This document shows positions 46,208-57,875 of a stretch of 64,000 bases of DNA, one piece after another. Location: contig NZ_CP016464.1 in assembly GCF_001713455.1 (NCBI RefSeq), positions 3,954,001-4,018,000 of the forward strand. Direction: 5' to 3'. The stretch comes from Bosea sp. RAC05 (GTDB taxonomy: Bacteria; Pseudomonadota; Alphaproteobacteria; Rhizobiales; Beijerinckiaceae). Position numbers and translations under genes: made by a program. Each line of letters opens with the position of its first letter. Position 1 is the first letter of the stretch. Below the pieces are notes generated by a model. That model saw only the letters and a program-made list of their open reading frames with translations, searched no databases and had not been told where the DNA came from.

Positions 46208-47143
46208 ATGACTGACCACAAGGCCGCCGCCGCGGCGCCGAGCGACCCCGCCGCGCTCGAGAAGGCCGAGGCGATGAAGCCGCGCGCGAAAGCCTGGTTC
46301 GAGACGCTGCGGGACCGCATCTGCGCCGCCTTCGAGGCGATCGAGGCCGAGGCGACCGGCCCCTTCCCGCCCGAGGCGAACGCGCCCGGCCGCTTCGTCC
46401 GCACGCCCTGGCAGCGGAACAACCATGACGGCGCGCCGGGCGGCGGCGGCGTCATGTCGATGATGAGCGGGCGCGTCTTCGAGAAGGTCGGCGTCCATGT
46501 CTCGACCGTCTACGGCACCTTCCAGCCCGAATTCGCCGGCCAGATTCCCGGCGCGGCGGAGGATCCGCGCTTCCACGCCACGGGCATCTCGCTGATCGCC
46601 CATCCCTGGAACCCGCACGCGCCGACCGTGCATATGAACACGCGCTTCGTCGTCACCACGAAGCCCTGGTTCGGCGGCGGCGCCGATCTCACCCCGGTGC
46701 TGGTCGCCAGGCGCAACCAGGACGATCCCGATGCCATCGCCTTCCACGCCGCGATGCGCGACCCCTGCGAACGGCATGCGCCGATCGCCGACTATCCGCG
46801 CTTCAAGGCCTGGTGCGACGAGTATTTCCACCTGAAGCATCGCGACGAGCCGCGCGGCATCGGCGGCATCTTCTACGACTATGTCTGGTCGGGCGATCCG
46901 GACGGAGACCTCTCCTTCACCCAGGCCGTGGGCGAGGCCTTCCTCAACGCCTATCCGCCGATCCTGCGCGCCAACATGGGCAAGCCCTGGAGTGCGGCCG
47001 AGCGCGAGGAGCAGCAGGTCCGCCGCGGGCGCTATGTCGAATTCAACCTGCTCTACGACCGCGGCACGATCTTCGGCCTGCGCACCGGCGGCAATGTCGA
47101 CTCGATCCTGTCCTCGATGCCACCGACGGTGCGCTGGCCCTGA
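46208..47143 (+). CDS. hemF: Aerobic coproporphyrinogen III oxidase
   Basis: A 311-residue oxygen-dependent enzyme that turns coproporphyrinogen III into protoporphyrinogen IX for haem synthesis. '[20 protein letters not shown]', '[20 protein letters not shown]' and '[20 protein letters not shown]' are highly conserved. The start ATG 46208 has GAGGAGACGGGG upstream; the longer frame overlaps trmL. It is convergent with the CCA-adding enzyme gene, 12 bases between stops. Haem made here serves, among others, the bc1 complex encoded nearby. Confidence 0.96.
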   Translation: MTDHKAAAAAPSDPAALEKAEAMKPRAKAWFETLRDRICAAFEAIEAEATGPFPPEANAPGRFVRTPWQRNNHDGAPGGGGVMSMMSGRVFEKVGVHVSTVYGTFQPEFAGQIPGAAEDPRFHATGISLIAHPWNPHAPTVHMNTRFVVTTKPWFGGGADLTPVLVARRNQDDPDAIAFHAAMRDPCERHAPIADYPRFKAWCDEYFHLKHRDEPRGIGGIFYDYVWSGDPDGDLSFTQAVGEAFLNAYPPILRANMGKPWSAAEREEQQVRRGRYVEFNLLYDRGTIFGLRTGGNVDSILSSMPPTVRWP

Positions 47144-47155
47144 GCGAGGGCTGCG

Positions 47156-48403
47156 TCAGTCGGCCGCTTGTCCCGGGCCCGTCGACCGCAGGGCCTCATC
47201 CAGAAACCGCCATTGCGCGGCTGTGTCGGGAGGGGCGCCCCCCTCGATCCAGGCGCGCCGCGCCGCCGCCAGCACCTGCCCGACCCGAGGCCCCGCGGGC
47301 ACGCCCAACGCGATCACGTCGCGCCCCGTCGGCTGGAAAGGCGGCGTCCGAGCCAGTTCGGCGATCACAGCTTGAGCCCGCCCGGCAGCCTCGGCGCCCC
47401 GCCCCGCCAGCAGCACGAGCCCGGCCGCCACGGCGTCCTGCCCGAGCCGGTGGGCGAGATGCCGCAGCAGCGCCAGCGTCGCGGGCGAATCCCGGCCTGA
47501 CAGCCCCTCCAGCGCCAGCGCAATGCGCTCGATCCGGTCGAACTCGTCATTGGAGAGGCGAAGCTCCTCGCGCAGGCGCATTGCGTCCTCGCGCACGCCG
47601 ACGGCGAGCGCCGCCAGCCGGAAGGCGGGGAGCACGCCCTCGCCGCCGCCCTCAGTCACCGCCTCGAAGCGCGCCAGATGCGGCACGCGGCCGATCATCG
47701 GCATCAAGAGCCCGGCCTCGGCCATGACCCGCAGGGCGGGCGCGGCGCCCGGCGCCACCAACAGCTTCATCAACTCGGCTCGGACGCGTTCGCGTGACAG
47801 CCCCGCCAGCCCGCCCCGCCCCGCGATGCAGGCGCGGACGCCGTCGGTATCCGGCGAACCGGCCCCATAGCGGGCGTGGAAGCGGAAGAAGCGCAGGATC
47901 CGCAGATAATCCTCGCGGATGCGCGTCGCCGCATCACCGATGAAGCGGATGCGCCGCGCGGCGAGATCGGCGAGCCCGCCGCAGGGATCATGGACAGCAC
48001 CGGCCCGGTCCAGCGAGAGCGCGTTGACCGTGAAGTCGCGCCGCCGCGCATCGGCGTCGAAATCGCGCCCGAAGCGGACCGTCGCGCGCCGGCCGTCGGT
48101 CTCGACATCCTCGCGCAGCGTCGTGACCTCGCAGGCGATGCCATCGGCGACGAGGGTCACCGTGCCGTGCTCGATCCCCGTCGGCACGGGCTTGAATCCG
48201 GCCAGCCGGCCGCGCCGCATGGTGTCCTCGGGCAAAGCGGTCGTCGCCAGGTCGATATCGCCGATCGGCTCGCCGAGCAGGGCATCGCGCACCGCGCCCC
48301 CGACGACGCGGGTTTCCTCGCCCTCGCCGTTGAGCGCCTCCAGCAGCCCGGAGAGCGACGGCCGCGCCAGCAGGGCGGCAATCCGCCCCTCGGGAGAGGT
48401 CAT
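47156..48403 (-). CDS. cca: CCA tRNA nucleotidyltransferase / poly(A) polymerase family
   Basis: A 415-residue class II nucleotidyltransferase. The motif 'VVGGAVRDALLGEPIGDIDL' has the GG-VRD loop and catalytic DxD, and 'TVNALSLDRAG' and 'RIREDYLRILRFFRFHARYG' follow in the head and neck. It adds CCA to tRNA 3' ends; poly(A) polymerase activity is an alternative within the family. It overlaps the DUF6111 gene by ATGA (48400-48403), so is coupled to it in the CoA-pyrophosphatase/DUF1285 gene group. Confidence 0.92.
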   Translation of the reverse strand: MTSPEGRIAALLARPSLSGLLEALNGEGEETRVVGGAVRDALLGEPIGDIDLATTALPEDTMRRGRLAGFKPVPTGIEHGTVTLVADGIACEVTTLREDVETDGRRATVRFGRDFDADARRRDFTVNALSLDRAGAVHDPCGGLADLAARRIRFIGDAATRIREDYLRILRFFRFHARYGAGSPDTDGVRACIAGRGGLAGLSRERVRAELMKLLVAPGAAPALRVMAEAGLLMPMIGRVPHLARFEAVTEGGGEGVLPAFRLAALAVGVREDAMRLREELRLSNDEFDRIERIALALEGLSGRDSPATLALLRHLAHRLGQDAVAAGLVLLAGRGAEAAGRAQAVIAELARTPPFQPTGRDVIALGVPAGPRVGQVLAAARRAWIEGGAPPDTAAQWRFLDEALRSTGPGQAAD

Positions 48404-48657
48404 TTGAAGCGGCCGGGCACCAGCTGCCCGTTCTCCATATGCGGCGGCTCATAGGCGCCCGTGGCGCGCGGCGCGGTCCAGCCGCCATAGGCGACGAGCG
48501 CGATCGCCAGCGACAGGCCGACGATCGACAACCAGAAGAGATGCCGGCTCCAATGCTCGACATCGAACGGGTTGCGCCGTTTGACGATGAGGTAGCCGGC
48601 GAAGATACAGAATGGCAGGACGAAGAGAAGCACCTCTTCGATGATCGAGCGCAGCAT
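48400..48657 (-). CDS. DUF6111 small membrane protein
   Basis: An 85-residue protein with two hydrophobic segments ('EEVLLFVLPFCIFAGYLIV' near 7-25 and 'HLFWLSIVGLSLAIALVAYG' near 39-58). It matches the small inner-membrane proteins called DUF6111, found before cca in Hyphomicrobiales. Function unknown. It overlaps cca by four bases and follows the CoA pyrophosphatase by 22 bases, so it is in the same operon. Confidence 0.8.
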   Translation of the reverse strand: MLRSIIEEVLLFVLPFCIFAGYLIVKRRNPFDVEHWSRHLFWLSIVGLSLAIALVAYGGWTAPRATGAYEPPHMENGQLVPGRFK

Positions 48658-48679
48658 GGCCTTGATCGTCCAGTCCTGT

Positions 48680-49327
48680 TCAGCCCGAGAGCCGCTCGTA
48701 GAGATTGCGGATCATTCCGGCGGTGGCGCCCCAGATATAGCGATCCCCGAACGGCATCGCATAGTAGGTGCGGTAGAGCCCTTTCCATTCGCGCCCTTCG
48801 CGCCGGTGATTGGCCGGGTCGAGCAGGAAGGACAAGGGCGTCTCGAAGGCGTCGTCGACCTCGTGGGCGTTCAGCGTCAGGGTGAACGGCGGCTCGAGCA
48901 GGGCGACCACCGGCACGATGCGGTAGCCGGTTCCCGTCAGATAGGCATCGAGAAAGCCGAGCGTGCGGACGCGCTCGCGCGGCAGGCCGATCTCTTCCTC
49001 CGCCTCGCGCAGCGCCGTCACGACCGGCGAACCGTCGACGGCATCGACGCGCCCGCCCGGAAAGGCGACCTGCGCCGAGTGGCTGCGAAGGCTCGCCGCC
49101 CGCTGCGTCAGAAGCACCGTCGGCCCCTCGGGCCGCGGCACGATCCCGATCAGCACGGCGGCGGGAACGGCCGCCGTCTCGTCCGGCGGCTTGATCGGCC
49201 GAGGCTGGTGGTCGTGGTCGCCGCGCGGGCGGGCGATGACGTCGCCCAGGGCCGGCGGCTCCGCCCGCAACCGCTGCATCGCCAGCGCCGCGAACTCCTC
49301 GGCGGTCAGATTGAGAGCCTGCATCAC
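48680..49327 (-). CDS. CoA pyrophosphatase, NUDIX family
   Basis: A 215-residue NUDIX hydrolase of the CoA pyrophosphatase group. The NUDIX box 'ALREAEEEIGLPRERV' and the upstream CoA motif 'LRSHSAQVAFPGGRVDAVDG' are present; the first Glu of the generic NUDIX box is replaced by Asp. It would cleave CoA and derivatives to 4'-phosphopantetheine and 3',5'-ADP. It overlaps the DUF1285 gene by four bases. Gene order DUF1285-NUDIX-DUF6111-cca is common in the group. Confidence 0.92.
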   Translation of the reverse strand: MMQALNLTAEEFAALAMQRLRAEPPALGDVIARPRGDHDHQPRPIKPPDETAAVPAAVLIGIVPRPEGPTVLLTQRAASLRSHSAQVAFPGGRVDAVDGSPVVTALREAEEEIGLPRERVRTLGFLDAYLTGTGYRIVPVVALLEPPFTLTLNAHEVDDAFETPLSFLLDPANHRREGREWKGLYRTYYAMPFGDRYIWGATAGMIRNLYERLSG

Positions 49328-49908
49328 GCTGCGTCGATCTCGCTCGCCGGCACCGCCGGATAGAAGGAGCCGGCCACGGCGACGCCGAAATGCGGCACCC
49401 CGCCCGCCTCGCGAACCTCTCCCAGCGCCAGCAGATCATAGGTCAGCGCGCGGGTGAGCCGGGCCCAGAGATTGCGGCGCACATGGACATAGGGCTTCAG
49501 CCCGTCGCCCGCGGCCTCCCGCTCGAAGCGAATCGGATGCTCCGGACCCACCTCGACAAGATCGTCCACCTGGGTCCGAAAGGCGATCGCACGAGCCTGG
49601 CCCTCTCCGTCCACCGCCATCTCGACGGCCTGGAAGGGGGCGTCCTCGACGGTGATGCCGAGCTTTTCCACCGGGGTCACGAGAACGTAATCCTCCCCGT
49701 CCCGCCGCAGCACGGAGGAAAACAGTTTGACCAGCGCCGGCCGGCCGATCGGCGTGCCCAGATAGAACCAGGTGCCATCGGCGGCGATCCTGATGTCGAT
49801 ATCGCCGCAGAAATCGGGGTTCCAGCGCTCGACCGGCGGCAAGCCGCGCTTCTCCCCGCCCTTCAGCGCCGCCAGCAGCCGCTCCATCGCGCCGCCCTCG
49901 CCACTCAT
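49324..49908 (-). CDS. DUF1285 domain protein
   Basis: A protein of about 194 residues from ATG 49908. 'WNPDFCGDIDIRIAADGTWF', 'GTPIGRPALVKLFSSVLRRD' and 'VTPVEKLGITVEDAPFQAVE' are the DUF1285 blocks; the family has unknown function and beta-rich folds. In-frame starts at 49938, 49908 and 49887 are possible; the last has the best ribosome site (GAGGGCGG). It is the first gene of the operon with CoA pyrophosphatase, DUF6111 and cca, and is divergent from the MoxR operon. Confidence 0.82.
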   Translation of the reverse strand: MSGEGGAMERLLAALKGGEKRGLPPVERWNPDFCGDIDIRIAADGTWFYLGTPIGRPALVKLFSSVLRRDGEDYVLVTPVEKLGITVEDAPFQAVEMAVDGEGQARAIAFRTQVDDLVEVGPEHPIRFEREAAGDGLKPYVHVRRNLWARLTRALTYDLLALGEVREAGGVPHFGVAVAGSFYPAVPASEIDAA

Positions 49909-50001
49909 CGAAAAGCCCGCCTGCGCCGCATGCGGCATAGTGGTTGCATCATCGCCTCTGCCTTGAACTCCACATAATCGTGAAGCCGTGTTCTGTGCAC
50001 C

Positions 50002-50032
50002 GCGTCATTCCGCCCTTGAGCCGGCATGACGC
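50002..50032. repeat. Short CGTCAT palindrome in a divergent gap
   Basis: GCGTCATTCCG (50002-50012) and CGGCATGACGC (50022-50032) are inverted with one mismatch around CCCTTGAGC-type spacer sequence. It belongs to the same family as the repeats at 895, 9921, 57071 and 59869, but lies between divergent genes, so it cannot be a normal terminator. Confidence 0.55.
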
Positions 50033-50113
50033 CCCGTCCACACTCAACGGCTCAGGCCGTTGCAGGTTGCGCGACGCTGGAAGGCGCGGGCCCAGAGGGT
50101 GAAGGAGATCGAT

Positions 50114-51139
<1,026 letters not shown>

Positions 51140-51152
51140 GGGGCGAACACGG

Positions 51153-52067
51153 ATGCTGCGCACGCGCGTTCTCGGATCAGCCGAACGCCAGCCCGCGAGG
51201 CCGGTCGTCACCGCCTCGCTCGATCTGGCGGCGCGCCTGCCCCGGCTGATCCTCGAGGCGCGGCGCGTCTCCGCCAGCCTGCACGGCATCCACGGGCGCC
51301 GCCGGGCGGGCCCGGGCGAGACCTTCTGGCAGTACCGCCCGCTCGTCACCGGCGAATCCTCCTCCCGCATCGACTGGCGCCGCTCGGCCCGCGACGGCCA
51401 TCTCTTCGTCCGCGAACGCGAATGGGAGGCTTCGCACGCGATCTGGCTCTGGATCGACCGCTCGGCCTCGATGGGCTTCGCCTCCAGCCTCGCGCTGGCC
51501 TCGAAGGTCGATCGCGCCCTGATCGCCGGCTTCGCCCTCGCCGAAACCCTCGTCGATGGCGGCGAGCGCGTCGGCCATCTCGGGCTGACGCGGGCGCTGG
51601 CCTCGCGCCGCATCGTCGAGACCCTGGCCCAGGCCATCCTGGCCGATGCCAAGGGAGCCGATCTCGACCTGCCGCCCGACGGACCGCTGCCGCGCCTGGC
51701 CGATGCGATCATCATCACGGACGGGCTCTCGCCGGCTGATTCGCTCGCCCGCCGCATCGCCACCCTCGCCTCCTCCGGCGCCCGCGGCCACGTCCTGCTG
51801 ATCGCCGACCCGATCGAGGAAACCTTTCCCTTCACCGGCCAGGCCGAGCTCTTCGATCTCGAGGATGGGCTCTCGCTGCGCGTCGGCGATGCCGGCTCCT
51901 GGGGGGCGGAATACCGCCAGCGTCTGGAAGCCCATCGCGATGCGATCCGGGAGGCCTGCCGCAAGGCCGGCTGGACGCTGACGCTGCACCGCACCGACCG
52001 GCCTGCCAGCGAAGGCGTGCTGCGGATCGCGAGCCTCGTCGCGGCGTCGCGCGGAAGCGGGAGATAG
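51153..52067 (+). CDS. DUF58 domain protein
   Basis: A 304-residue cytosolic protein of the DUF58 family, a VWA-like fold that pairs with MoxR. '[20 protein letters not shown]' and '[20 protein letters not shown]' are signature blocks; the VWA-like part starts '[20 protein letters not shown]', with the DxSxS metal-type motif DRSAS. Starts 13 bases after moxR. It has no membrane segment; the partner membrane proteins follow. Confidence 0.9.
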   Translation: MLRTRVLGSAERQPARPVVTASLDLAARLPRLILEARRVSASLHGIHGRRRAGPGETFWQYRPLVTGESSSRIDWRRSARDGHLFVREREWEASHAIWLWIDRSASMGFASSLALASKVDRALIAGFALAETLVDGGERVGHLGLTRALASRRIVETLAQAILADAKGADLDLPPDGPLPRLADAIIITDGLSPADSLARRIATLASSGARGHVLLIADPIEETFPFTGQAELFDLEDGLSLRVGDAGSWGAEYRQRLEAHRDAIREACRKAGWTLTLHRTDRPASEGVLRIASLVAASRGSGR

Positions 52068-52070
52068 CCG

Positions 52071-54905
52071 GTGCTGAACGCGCTCCCCCTCGCCTTCTCC
52101 GCCCCGCTCGCGCTGGCCGCGCTCGCGCTGCTGCCCGCGCTCTGGCTGATCCTGCGAGTCACGCCGCCGCGGCCGCGCCGGATCGACTTTCCGCCGCTCA
52201 AGATCATGGCCGACCTCGTCGCCAAGCGCGAGATGCCGGCCCATACGCCCTGGTGGCTGCTGGCGCTGCGCATGCTGGTCGCGGCGTTGGCGATCTTCGC
52301 CGTGGCCGGCCCGGTCTGGAACCCGACCCGCGAGGCCGGGCCGCTGCAGGGCCCGATGCTGCTGCTGGTCGACAACGGCTTCGGCGCCGCGGCCGACTGG
52401 CCCGAGCGCCTGCTGGTCGCCGAATCCCGCGTCGCCGCCGCCGCCCGCGAAGGCCGCCCGGTCGCCCTCGTCGGCCTGGCGGAAAACCCGGCCGAGATCG
52501 CACTGTCGGAGCCGCGCGCCGCCCTCGACCGTCTGCGCGCCTTCGCCCTGCAGCCGCATGCACCCGACCGTGGCGCTCACCTGCCGCGCATCGAGACCTT
52601 CCTGCGCACCTCGCCTGAGGCCGAAGTCGTCTGGGTGGCCGATGGGCTTTCGGTCTCCGACGACGGCGCCTTCCTCGCCCGGCTGAGGCAGGAGGCCGGC
52701 TCGGGGCGCCTCTCGATCCATGCCGGCCCCATCGACCAGCTCGCCTTGACCGCGCCCGAGAATCTCGCCGGGGCGCTGGCCGTGAAGGTGCTGCGGCCGA
52801 CCGCCAGCGCCGCCGCCAGCGGCCTCGTCCGCGCGCTCGACCTCAAGGGGCTGCCGCTCGGCGATGCGCCTTTCGTCTTCGAGGGCTCCACGCTGCAGAC
52901 CACCGCCCGCCTGACCCTGCCGATTGAGGTCCGCAACGCCGTCTCCAGGCTCGAGATCGTCGGCGAGCGCAGCGCCGGCGCCGTCGCCCTGCTCGACGAC
53001 CGGTCCAAGCGCCGCCGCGTCGGCATCGTCTCCGGCGCGACCACCGATACGGCGCAGCCGCTGCTCTCGCCGACCTACTATGTCTCGCGCGCGCTCCAGC
53101 CCTTCGCCGAGATCCGGGAACCGCGGCCGGGCTCGACCGACCCGGTCGGCGAACTCCTGGCGCAGAACCTCTCGGTGCTCGTGCTGGCCGATATCGGCGC
53201 GCTCGATCCCGACACGGCCGGCAAGATCAACGCTTTCATCCAGCGCGGCGGCGTGCTGCTGCGCTTCGCCGGCGCGCGCCTCGCCGCGGCCTCCGACGAG
53301 CTGACGCCCGTGCGCCTGCGCCGGGGCGGCCGCACGCTGGGCGGCGGGCTCTCCTGGGAAACGCCGCGCAAGCTCGCCGCCTTCACCCGCGAGAGCCCCT
53401 TCTTCGGCGTGCCGGTCAATGACGATGTCCGCGTCAGCCGTCAGATCCTAGCGGAGCCGGAAGCCGATCTCTCGCGCAAGACCTGGGCGGCGCTGGAGGA
53501 CGGCACGCCCGTCGTCACGGGCGAGCGCCGCGGCGACGGCATGATCGCGATGATGCATGTCACGGCCGACACGACCTGGTCGAACCTGCCGCTGTCGGGC
53601 CTCTTCGTCGAAATGCTCAGGAAGATCGTCGGTCTCGCCGGCACCGGCCCGGCCGAGCCCCAGGGAGAGGATGCCCGCGTGGAGACGCTCTCGCCGACCC
53701 GCGTGCTCGACGGCACCGGCAGCTTCCGCAGCCCGCCCGCCACGGCGCAGCCGGTGGCGCGCAGCTTCACCGGCCGTGCCACGCTCGCCCATCCGCCCGG
53801 CATCTACGGCCCCGCCGACGGCTCGCTCGCGGTCAACACGCTCAACCCGACGGACACGCTGCGCGCGATCGACCTCGCCGCGCTGGGTGTAGCCGTTCTG
53901 CCGGTCGACAAGCCGGTCGCACTCGACATCCGCCCGCAGCTTCTGGTGCTGGCGCTGCTGCTGCTGGTCGCCGACACGCTGGCGACGCTCTGGCTCGGCG
54001 GCCGCCTGAACTTCGCCCGCAGGGCCCACCGCGCCGCGCCCGCCACCATCCTCCTGGCGCTGGCGCTGGGCGGCGGCACGCTGCTGCAAGACGAGGCCCG
54101 CGCCCAGGCGCCGGCGCCCCCTGCCGCGACGCCCGCGCCGGACCAGCGACCGCCGATCCCGCGCGAGCTTTTCGCCGCCGGAGCGGTCACCCGCCTGGCC
54201 TATGTCGTCACCGGCGACCGCACCGTCGACGAGATGTCGAAGGCCGGGCTTGCCGGGCTCAACCTCGTGCTCGGCGCGCGCACCGCGCTCGAACCGGGCG
54301 AGGCCGTCGGCGTCAACGTCGACCGCGACGAGCTCGCCTTCTTCCCGGTCCTGTACTGGCCGATCGTCTCCGGCCGGCCGATCCCCTCATCGGAGACGCT
54401 GCGCAAGCTCGAGGCCTATATGAAGGGCGGCGGGCTGGTGATCTTCGACACCCGCGACGCGATGAGCGCTCGTCCTGGCGGCGGCACGACGCCCGAGGGC
54501 GACCAGCTCCGGCGCATGCTGCAGACGCTCGACATTCCCGAGCTGGAGCCGCTGCCGCGCGACCACGTCCTGACCAAGACCTTCTACATCCTCGACGGGT
54601 TCGTCGGGCGCTATGACGCCGGCACGACCTGGGTCGAGATCCTGCCGCCCGCCGGTGCCGACGGCCGCCGCCCGGCGCGGGCCGGCGACAACGTCTCGCC
54701 GATCGTCATCACCTCGAACGATCTGGCCTCGGCCTGGGCCGTCAACCGCCGCGGCGAACCCATGGTGCCGATCTCCGGCTCCGATCCGCGCCAGCGCGAA
54801 ATGGCGCTGCGGGCCGGCGTCAACCTCGTGATGTACGCCCTCACCGGCAACTACAAGGCCGACCAGGTCCATGTCCCGGCCCTGCTCGAGAGGCTGGGCC
54901 AGTGA
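52071..54905 (+). CDS. Large membrane protein with BatA-type N terminus and DUF4159
   Basis: A 944-residue protein. The N terminus (about 1-85, '[20 protein letters not shown]') is the BatA aerotolerance-type region with two membrane helices. A middle VWA/GATase-like region follows, a membrane helix lies near 625-645, and the C-terminal DUF4159 domain (about 700-940) has '[20 protein letters not shown]' and '[18 protein letters not shown]'. The start GTG 52071 has GGGAG upstream. Fits a periplasm-facing partner of the MoxR/DUF58 pair; function unproven. Confidence 0.88.
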   Translation: MLNALPLAFSAPLALAALALLPALWLILRVTPPRPRRIDFPPLKIMADLVAKREMPAHTPWWLLALRMLVAALAIFAVAGPVWNPTREAGPLQGPMLLLVDNGFGAAADWPERLLVAESRVAAAAREGRPVALVGLAENPAEIALSEPRAALDRLRAFALQPHAPDRGAHLPRIETFLRTSPEAEVVWVADGLSVSDDGAFLARLRQEAGSGRLSIHAGPIDQLALTAPENLAGALAVKVLRPTASAAASGLVRALDLKGLPLGDAPFVFEGSTLQTTARLTLPIEVRNAVSRLEIVGERSAGAVALLDDRSKRRRVGIVSGATTDTAQPLLSPTYYVSRALQPFAEIREPRPGSTDPVGELLAQNLSVLVLADIGALDPDTAGKINAFIQRGGVLLRFAGARLAAASDELTPVRLRRGGRTLGGGLSWETPRKLAAFTRESPFFGVPVNDDVRVSRQILAEPEADLSRKTWAALEDGTPVVTGERRGDGMIAMMHVTADTTWSNLPLSGLFVEMLRKIVGLAGTGPAEPQGEDARVETLSPTRVLDGTGSFRSPPATAQPVARSFTGRATLAHPPGIYGPADGSLAVNTLNPTDTLRAIDLAALGVAVLPVDKPVALDIRPQLLVLALLLLVADTLATLWLGGRLNFARRAHRAAPATILLALALGGGTLLQDEARAQAPAPPAATPAPDQRPPIPRELFAAGAVTRLAYVVTGDRTVDEMSKAGLAGLNLVLGARTALEPGEAVGVNVDRDELAFFPVLYWPIVSGRPIPSSETLRKLEAYMKGGGLVIFDTRDAMSARPGGGTTPEGDQLRRMLQTLDIPELEPLPRDHVLTKTFYILDGFVGRYDAGTTWVEILPPAGADGRRPARAGDNVSPIVITSNDLASAWAVNRRGEPMVPISGSDPRQREMALRAGVNLVMYALTGNYKADQVHVPALLERLGQ

Positions 54906-54960
54906 GGCGCGCTCGAATGATTCAATGGCTGCGGGGGCGTAGCGACAGGACCGTGATCTG

Positions 54961-57060
54961 ATGTGGAGCCTCTCCTTCGCGCCGCTCGTCCCGCTGCCGT
55001 TGCTGATCGGCCTGGCCGTTCTGGCGGCGCTGGCGGCGGGCGCGGCGATCGTGCTCGCCGGCAAGAGCGCGATCCTGCGCGCCCTCGCCCTCGTCGTGCT
55101 GACGCTCACGCTGGCCGACCCCTCGCTCGTCTTCGAGGACCGCGAGCCGGTCAAGGACGTCGTCTCGGTCGTCGTGGACCGCTCCGCCTCGAACCGCCTG
55201 AGCGACCGCTCGGCCCAGACCCAGGCCGCCCAGGCCGAGATCGAGCGCCAGCTGCGCAGTATCGGCAATGTCGAGTCGCGCATCGTCGAGGTCCGCGATG
55301 CGCAGGGCTCGGGCGATGGCACCCGGCTGTTCGAGGCGTTGGCCGCCAGCCTCGCCGACGTGCCCTCCGAGCGCGTGGCCGGCGCGATCGTCATCACCGA
55401 CGGCCTTGCCCATGACACCCCGCCGACGGCTGAGGCGCTCGGCCTGCGGGCGCCGCTGCATGTCCTCGCGACGGGCCGGGAGCGCGAGATCGACCGCCGC
55501 ATCGTGCTGGTGGATTCGCCGCGCTTCGGCATCGTCGGCAAGGACCAGACGGTAAGGCTGCGCGTGCTCGAGAAGGGCGGCCCCGGCCGCGCCGCCCTGA
55601 CCGTGCGGCGCGATGGCGAGATCGTCGCCCGCCGCGAAGTCACGGTCGGCCAGACCGTCTCGCTGCCGGTCCGCATCGACCGCGGCGGCCCCAATGTCAT
55701 CGAGATCGAGGCCGCCCCGCTCGACAACGAGCTGACGCTCGCCAACAACCGCGCCGTCATCACCATCGAGGGTGTGCGCGACAAGCTGCGCGTGCTGCTG
55801 GTCTCGGGCGAGCCGCATCCGGGCGAGCGCACCTGGCGCAACCTGCTGAAGGCCGACGCCAATATCGACCTCGTCCATTTCACCATCCTGCGCCCGCCGG
55901 AGAAGCAGGACGGCACGCCGATCAACGAGCTGTCGCTGATCGCCTTCCCGACGCGCGAGCTGTTCCAGGTCAAGATCAAGGAATTCGACCTGATCATCTT
56001 CGACCGCTACGCCAACCAGTCGATCCTGCCGCTGGTCTATTTCGACAACATCGTCCGCTATGTCCGCGAGGGCGGCGCGCTGCTGATCGCGGCCGGTCCG
56101 GAATATGCCGGCGCCCAGTCGCTGGCCCGCACGCCGCTCGGCCAGATCCTGCCGGCGATCCCGGACGGCTCGGTGATCGACGAGGCCTATCGCGCCCGCG
56201 TCAGCGAGCCCGGCAAGCGCCACCCGGTGACGCGCGACCTGCCGGGCTCGGAGGTCGAGCCGCCGCAATGGGGCGAGTGGCTGCGCATGGTCGGCGCCCG
56301 CGCCCGCACCGGCTCGCCGGTGATGACCGGCCCGGGCGATCGCCCGCTGCTGATGCTGGCGCGCGAGCAGAAGGGCCGCGTCGCGCTGTTCCTGTCGGAC
56401 CATGCCTGGCTCTGGGCCCGCGGCTTCCGCGATGGCGGCCCGCATCTCGACCTGCTGCGCCGCCTCGGCCACTGGCTGATGAAGGAGCCCGATCTCGAGG
56501 AGGAGGCCCTGCGCGCCGTCTCGCGCAGCGGCTACATCGAGGTCGAGCGCCAGACGCTGGGCGACAACCCGGCCCCCGTCGTGGTCACCGGCCCGGACGG
56601 CCAGTCCCGCTCGATCCCGCTGGAGCCCGGCCGCCCCGGCCTGTTCACGGCCCGGATCCCGACCAGCGAGTTCGGGCTGCACCGGATCGCCGGCGACAAC
56701 CTCACCGCCTTCGCCAGCGTCGGCCCGGAGAACCCGCGCGAGCTGATGGAGGTCGTCAGCGACCCGGCCCAGCTTCGCACGCTGGCCGAGGCGACCGGCG
56801 GCTCGTCGCGCCGCATCGGCCAGGAGGGCGGCTCGGACGTCACGGTGCCGCGCATCGTGCCGGTGCGCTCGGGCAGCCAGTTCGCGGGCTCGGACTGGAT
56901 CGGCCTGCGCATCAGCGATTCCGGCATCGTGCGCGGCGTGCAGATCTCGCCGCTCTTCATCGGTCTGATCGGGCTCGCCCTGCTCTTCGGCGCCCTCGTT
57001 GCGGGCTGGATCGGCGAGAGCGGCCGTCGCTTCAACCGGCGACCGGACGCAACGGCCTGA
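54961..57060 (+). CDS. Large membrane protein with glutamine-amidotransferase-like region
   Basis: A 699-residue protein. Two membrane helices at the N terminus (about 8-32 and 37-55) and one at the C terminus (about 661-682) frame a VWA-like part ('VVSVVVDRSASNRLSDRSAQ') and a class I amidotransferase-like fold ('DLIIFDRYANQSILPLVYF', 'YVREGGALLIAAGPEYAG'). The catalytic Cys of true amidotransferases is not seen. It is the last gene of the MoxR operon, 55 bases after DUF4159, and ends at a long palindrome. Confidence 0.85.
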   Translation: MWSLSFAPLVPLPLLIGLAVLAALAAGAAIVLAGKSAILRALALVVLTLTLADPSLVFEDREPVKDVVSVVVDRSASNRLSDRSAQTQAAQAEIERQLRSIGNVESRIVEVRDAQGSGDGTRLFEALAASLADVPSERVAGAIVITDGLAHDTPPTAEALGLRAPLHVLATGREREIDRRIVLVDSPRFGIVGKDQTVRLRVLEKGGPGRAALTVRRDGEIVARREVTVGQTVSLPVRIDRGGPNVIEIEAAPLDNELTLANNRAVITIEGVRDKLRVLLVSGEPHPGERTWRNLLKADANIDLVHFTILRPPEKQDGTPINELSLIAFPTRELFQVKIKEFDLIIFDRYANQSILPLVYFDNIVRYVREGGALLIAAGPEYAGAQSLARTPLGQILPAIPDGSVIDEAYRARVSEPGKRHPVTRDLPGSEVEPPQWGEWLRMVGARARTGSPVMTGPGDRPLLMLAREQKGRVALFLSDHAWLWARGFRDGGPHLDLLRRLGHWLMKEPDLEEEALRAVSRSGYIEVERQTLGDNPAPVVVTGPDGQSRSIPLEPGRPGLFTARIPTSEFGLHRIAGDNLTAFASVGPENPRELMEVVSDPAQLRTLAEATGGSSRRIGQEGGSDVTVPRIVPVRSGSQFAGSDWIGLRISDSGIVRGVQISPLFIGLIGLALLFGALVAGWIGESGRRFNRRPDATA

Positions 57061-57070
57061 CGGGCCTGCC

Positions 57071-57152
57071 CGTCATTGCGAGCGCAGCGAAGCAATCCAG
57101 GGGGACGCAGTGCTCTGCCGCTCTGGATTGCTTCGCTGCGCTCGCAATGACG
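57071..57152. repeat. 30-bp perfect inverted repeat between convergent genes
   Basis: A perfect 30-bp stem (57071-57100 with 57123-57152) with a 22-base loop fills the gap between two convergent stops (57060 and 57157). The arms begin CGTCATTGCGAGCGCAGCG. Repeats of this kind are widespread in proteobacterial chromosomes and probably act as two-way barriers or RNA-processing sites. It is the longest and best preserved palindrome of the window. Confidence 0.85.
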
Positions 57153-57156
57153 ATCT

Positions 57157-57657
57157 CTATCGGATCGCCGTCACCGCGCCGCGCCGCTGCGCCAGCACGC
57201 CCTCGACCAGCTCGAGCGCCAGGAACCGCGCCGGATCGGCCGGACCGGGCAGCACGAGCTGGCCCGGCGGAATGACCCTGAAGCCGAAACGGGCGTAATA
57301 GGGCGCGTCCCCCACCAGCATGATGAGGTCATGCCCGCCGGCGCGCGCGGCCTCGATCGAGCGGTTCATCAGCGCAGCCCCGATGCCCCGGCCCTCGAAG
57401 GCAGGGTCGACGGTGAGCGGCCCCAGCATCAGCGCGCCCTGGCCGCCGGCCATCACCGGCGTCACCCGGATCGAGCCGACGAGGAAGGTCCCGACATGCG
57501 CCGCGAAGGTCAGCGCCGGATCGGGCGGCACGCCCTCGCGCAGGCGGAAGGCGGTGCGCGCGAAGCGCCCGGGCCCGAAGGCGCGCTCATGCAGCCGCTC
57601 GATCGCGGCCGCATCGGCGGGAAGCTCATGGCGAATGGTCAGGGGAAGCGAAGTCAT
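57157..57657 (-). CDS. GNAT-family N-acetyltransferase
   Basis: A 166-residue acetyltransferase with the GNAT fold. The acetyl-CoA loop is 'PLTVDPAFEGRGIGAALMNR' at about residues 84-103. 'IMLVGDAPYYARFGFRVIPP' is typical of the YhbS-like subgroup. ATG 57657 begins the domain ('MTSLPLTIRHELPADAAAI'); the longer frame to 58047 is not coding in character. The substrate is unknown. Convergent with the membrane protein gene at 54961. Confidence 0.88.
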   Translation of the reverse strand: MTSLPLTIRHELPADAAAIERLHERAFGPGRFARTAFRLREGVPPDPALTFAAHVGTFLVGSIRVTPVMAGGQGALMLGPLTVDPAFEGRGIGAALMNRSIEAARAGGHDLIMLVGDAPYYARFGFRVIPPGQLVLPGPADPARFLALELVEGVLAQRRGAVTAIR

Positions 57658-57875
57658 TGCGGCGGCAAACCTGCGGACGGGCAGAGGCTGGGCAAGTGAG
57701 GGCGGGGTCCGCGCGCGGCGCGGCCCTGCCCGAAGCGCGTTCAGCGCGCCGGTCGTCGCAGGAGGGAGGTCGGGAGCCCGATCGTCATGGTGGCGGCGCT
57801 GTAGCAGAGCGGAGGGTGGGCGTCCATCGGCCACCTCTGTTCTTCCGGGCGACACCCGTGACGTGGCGACCGGGC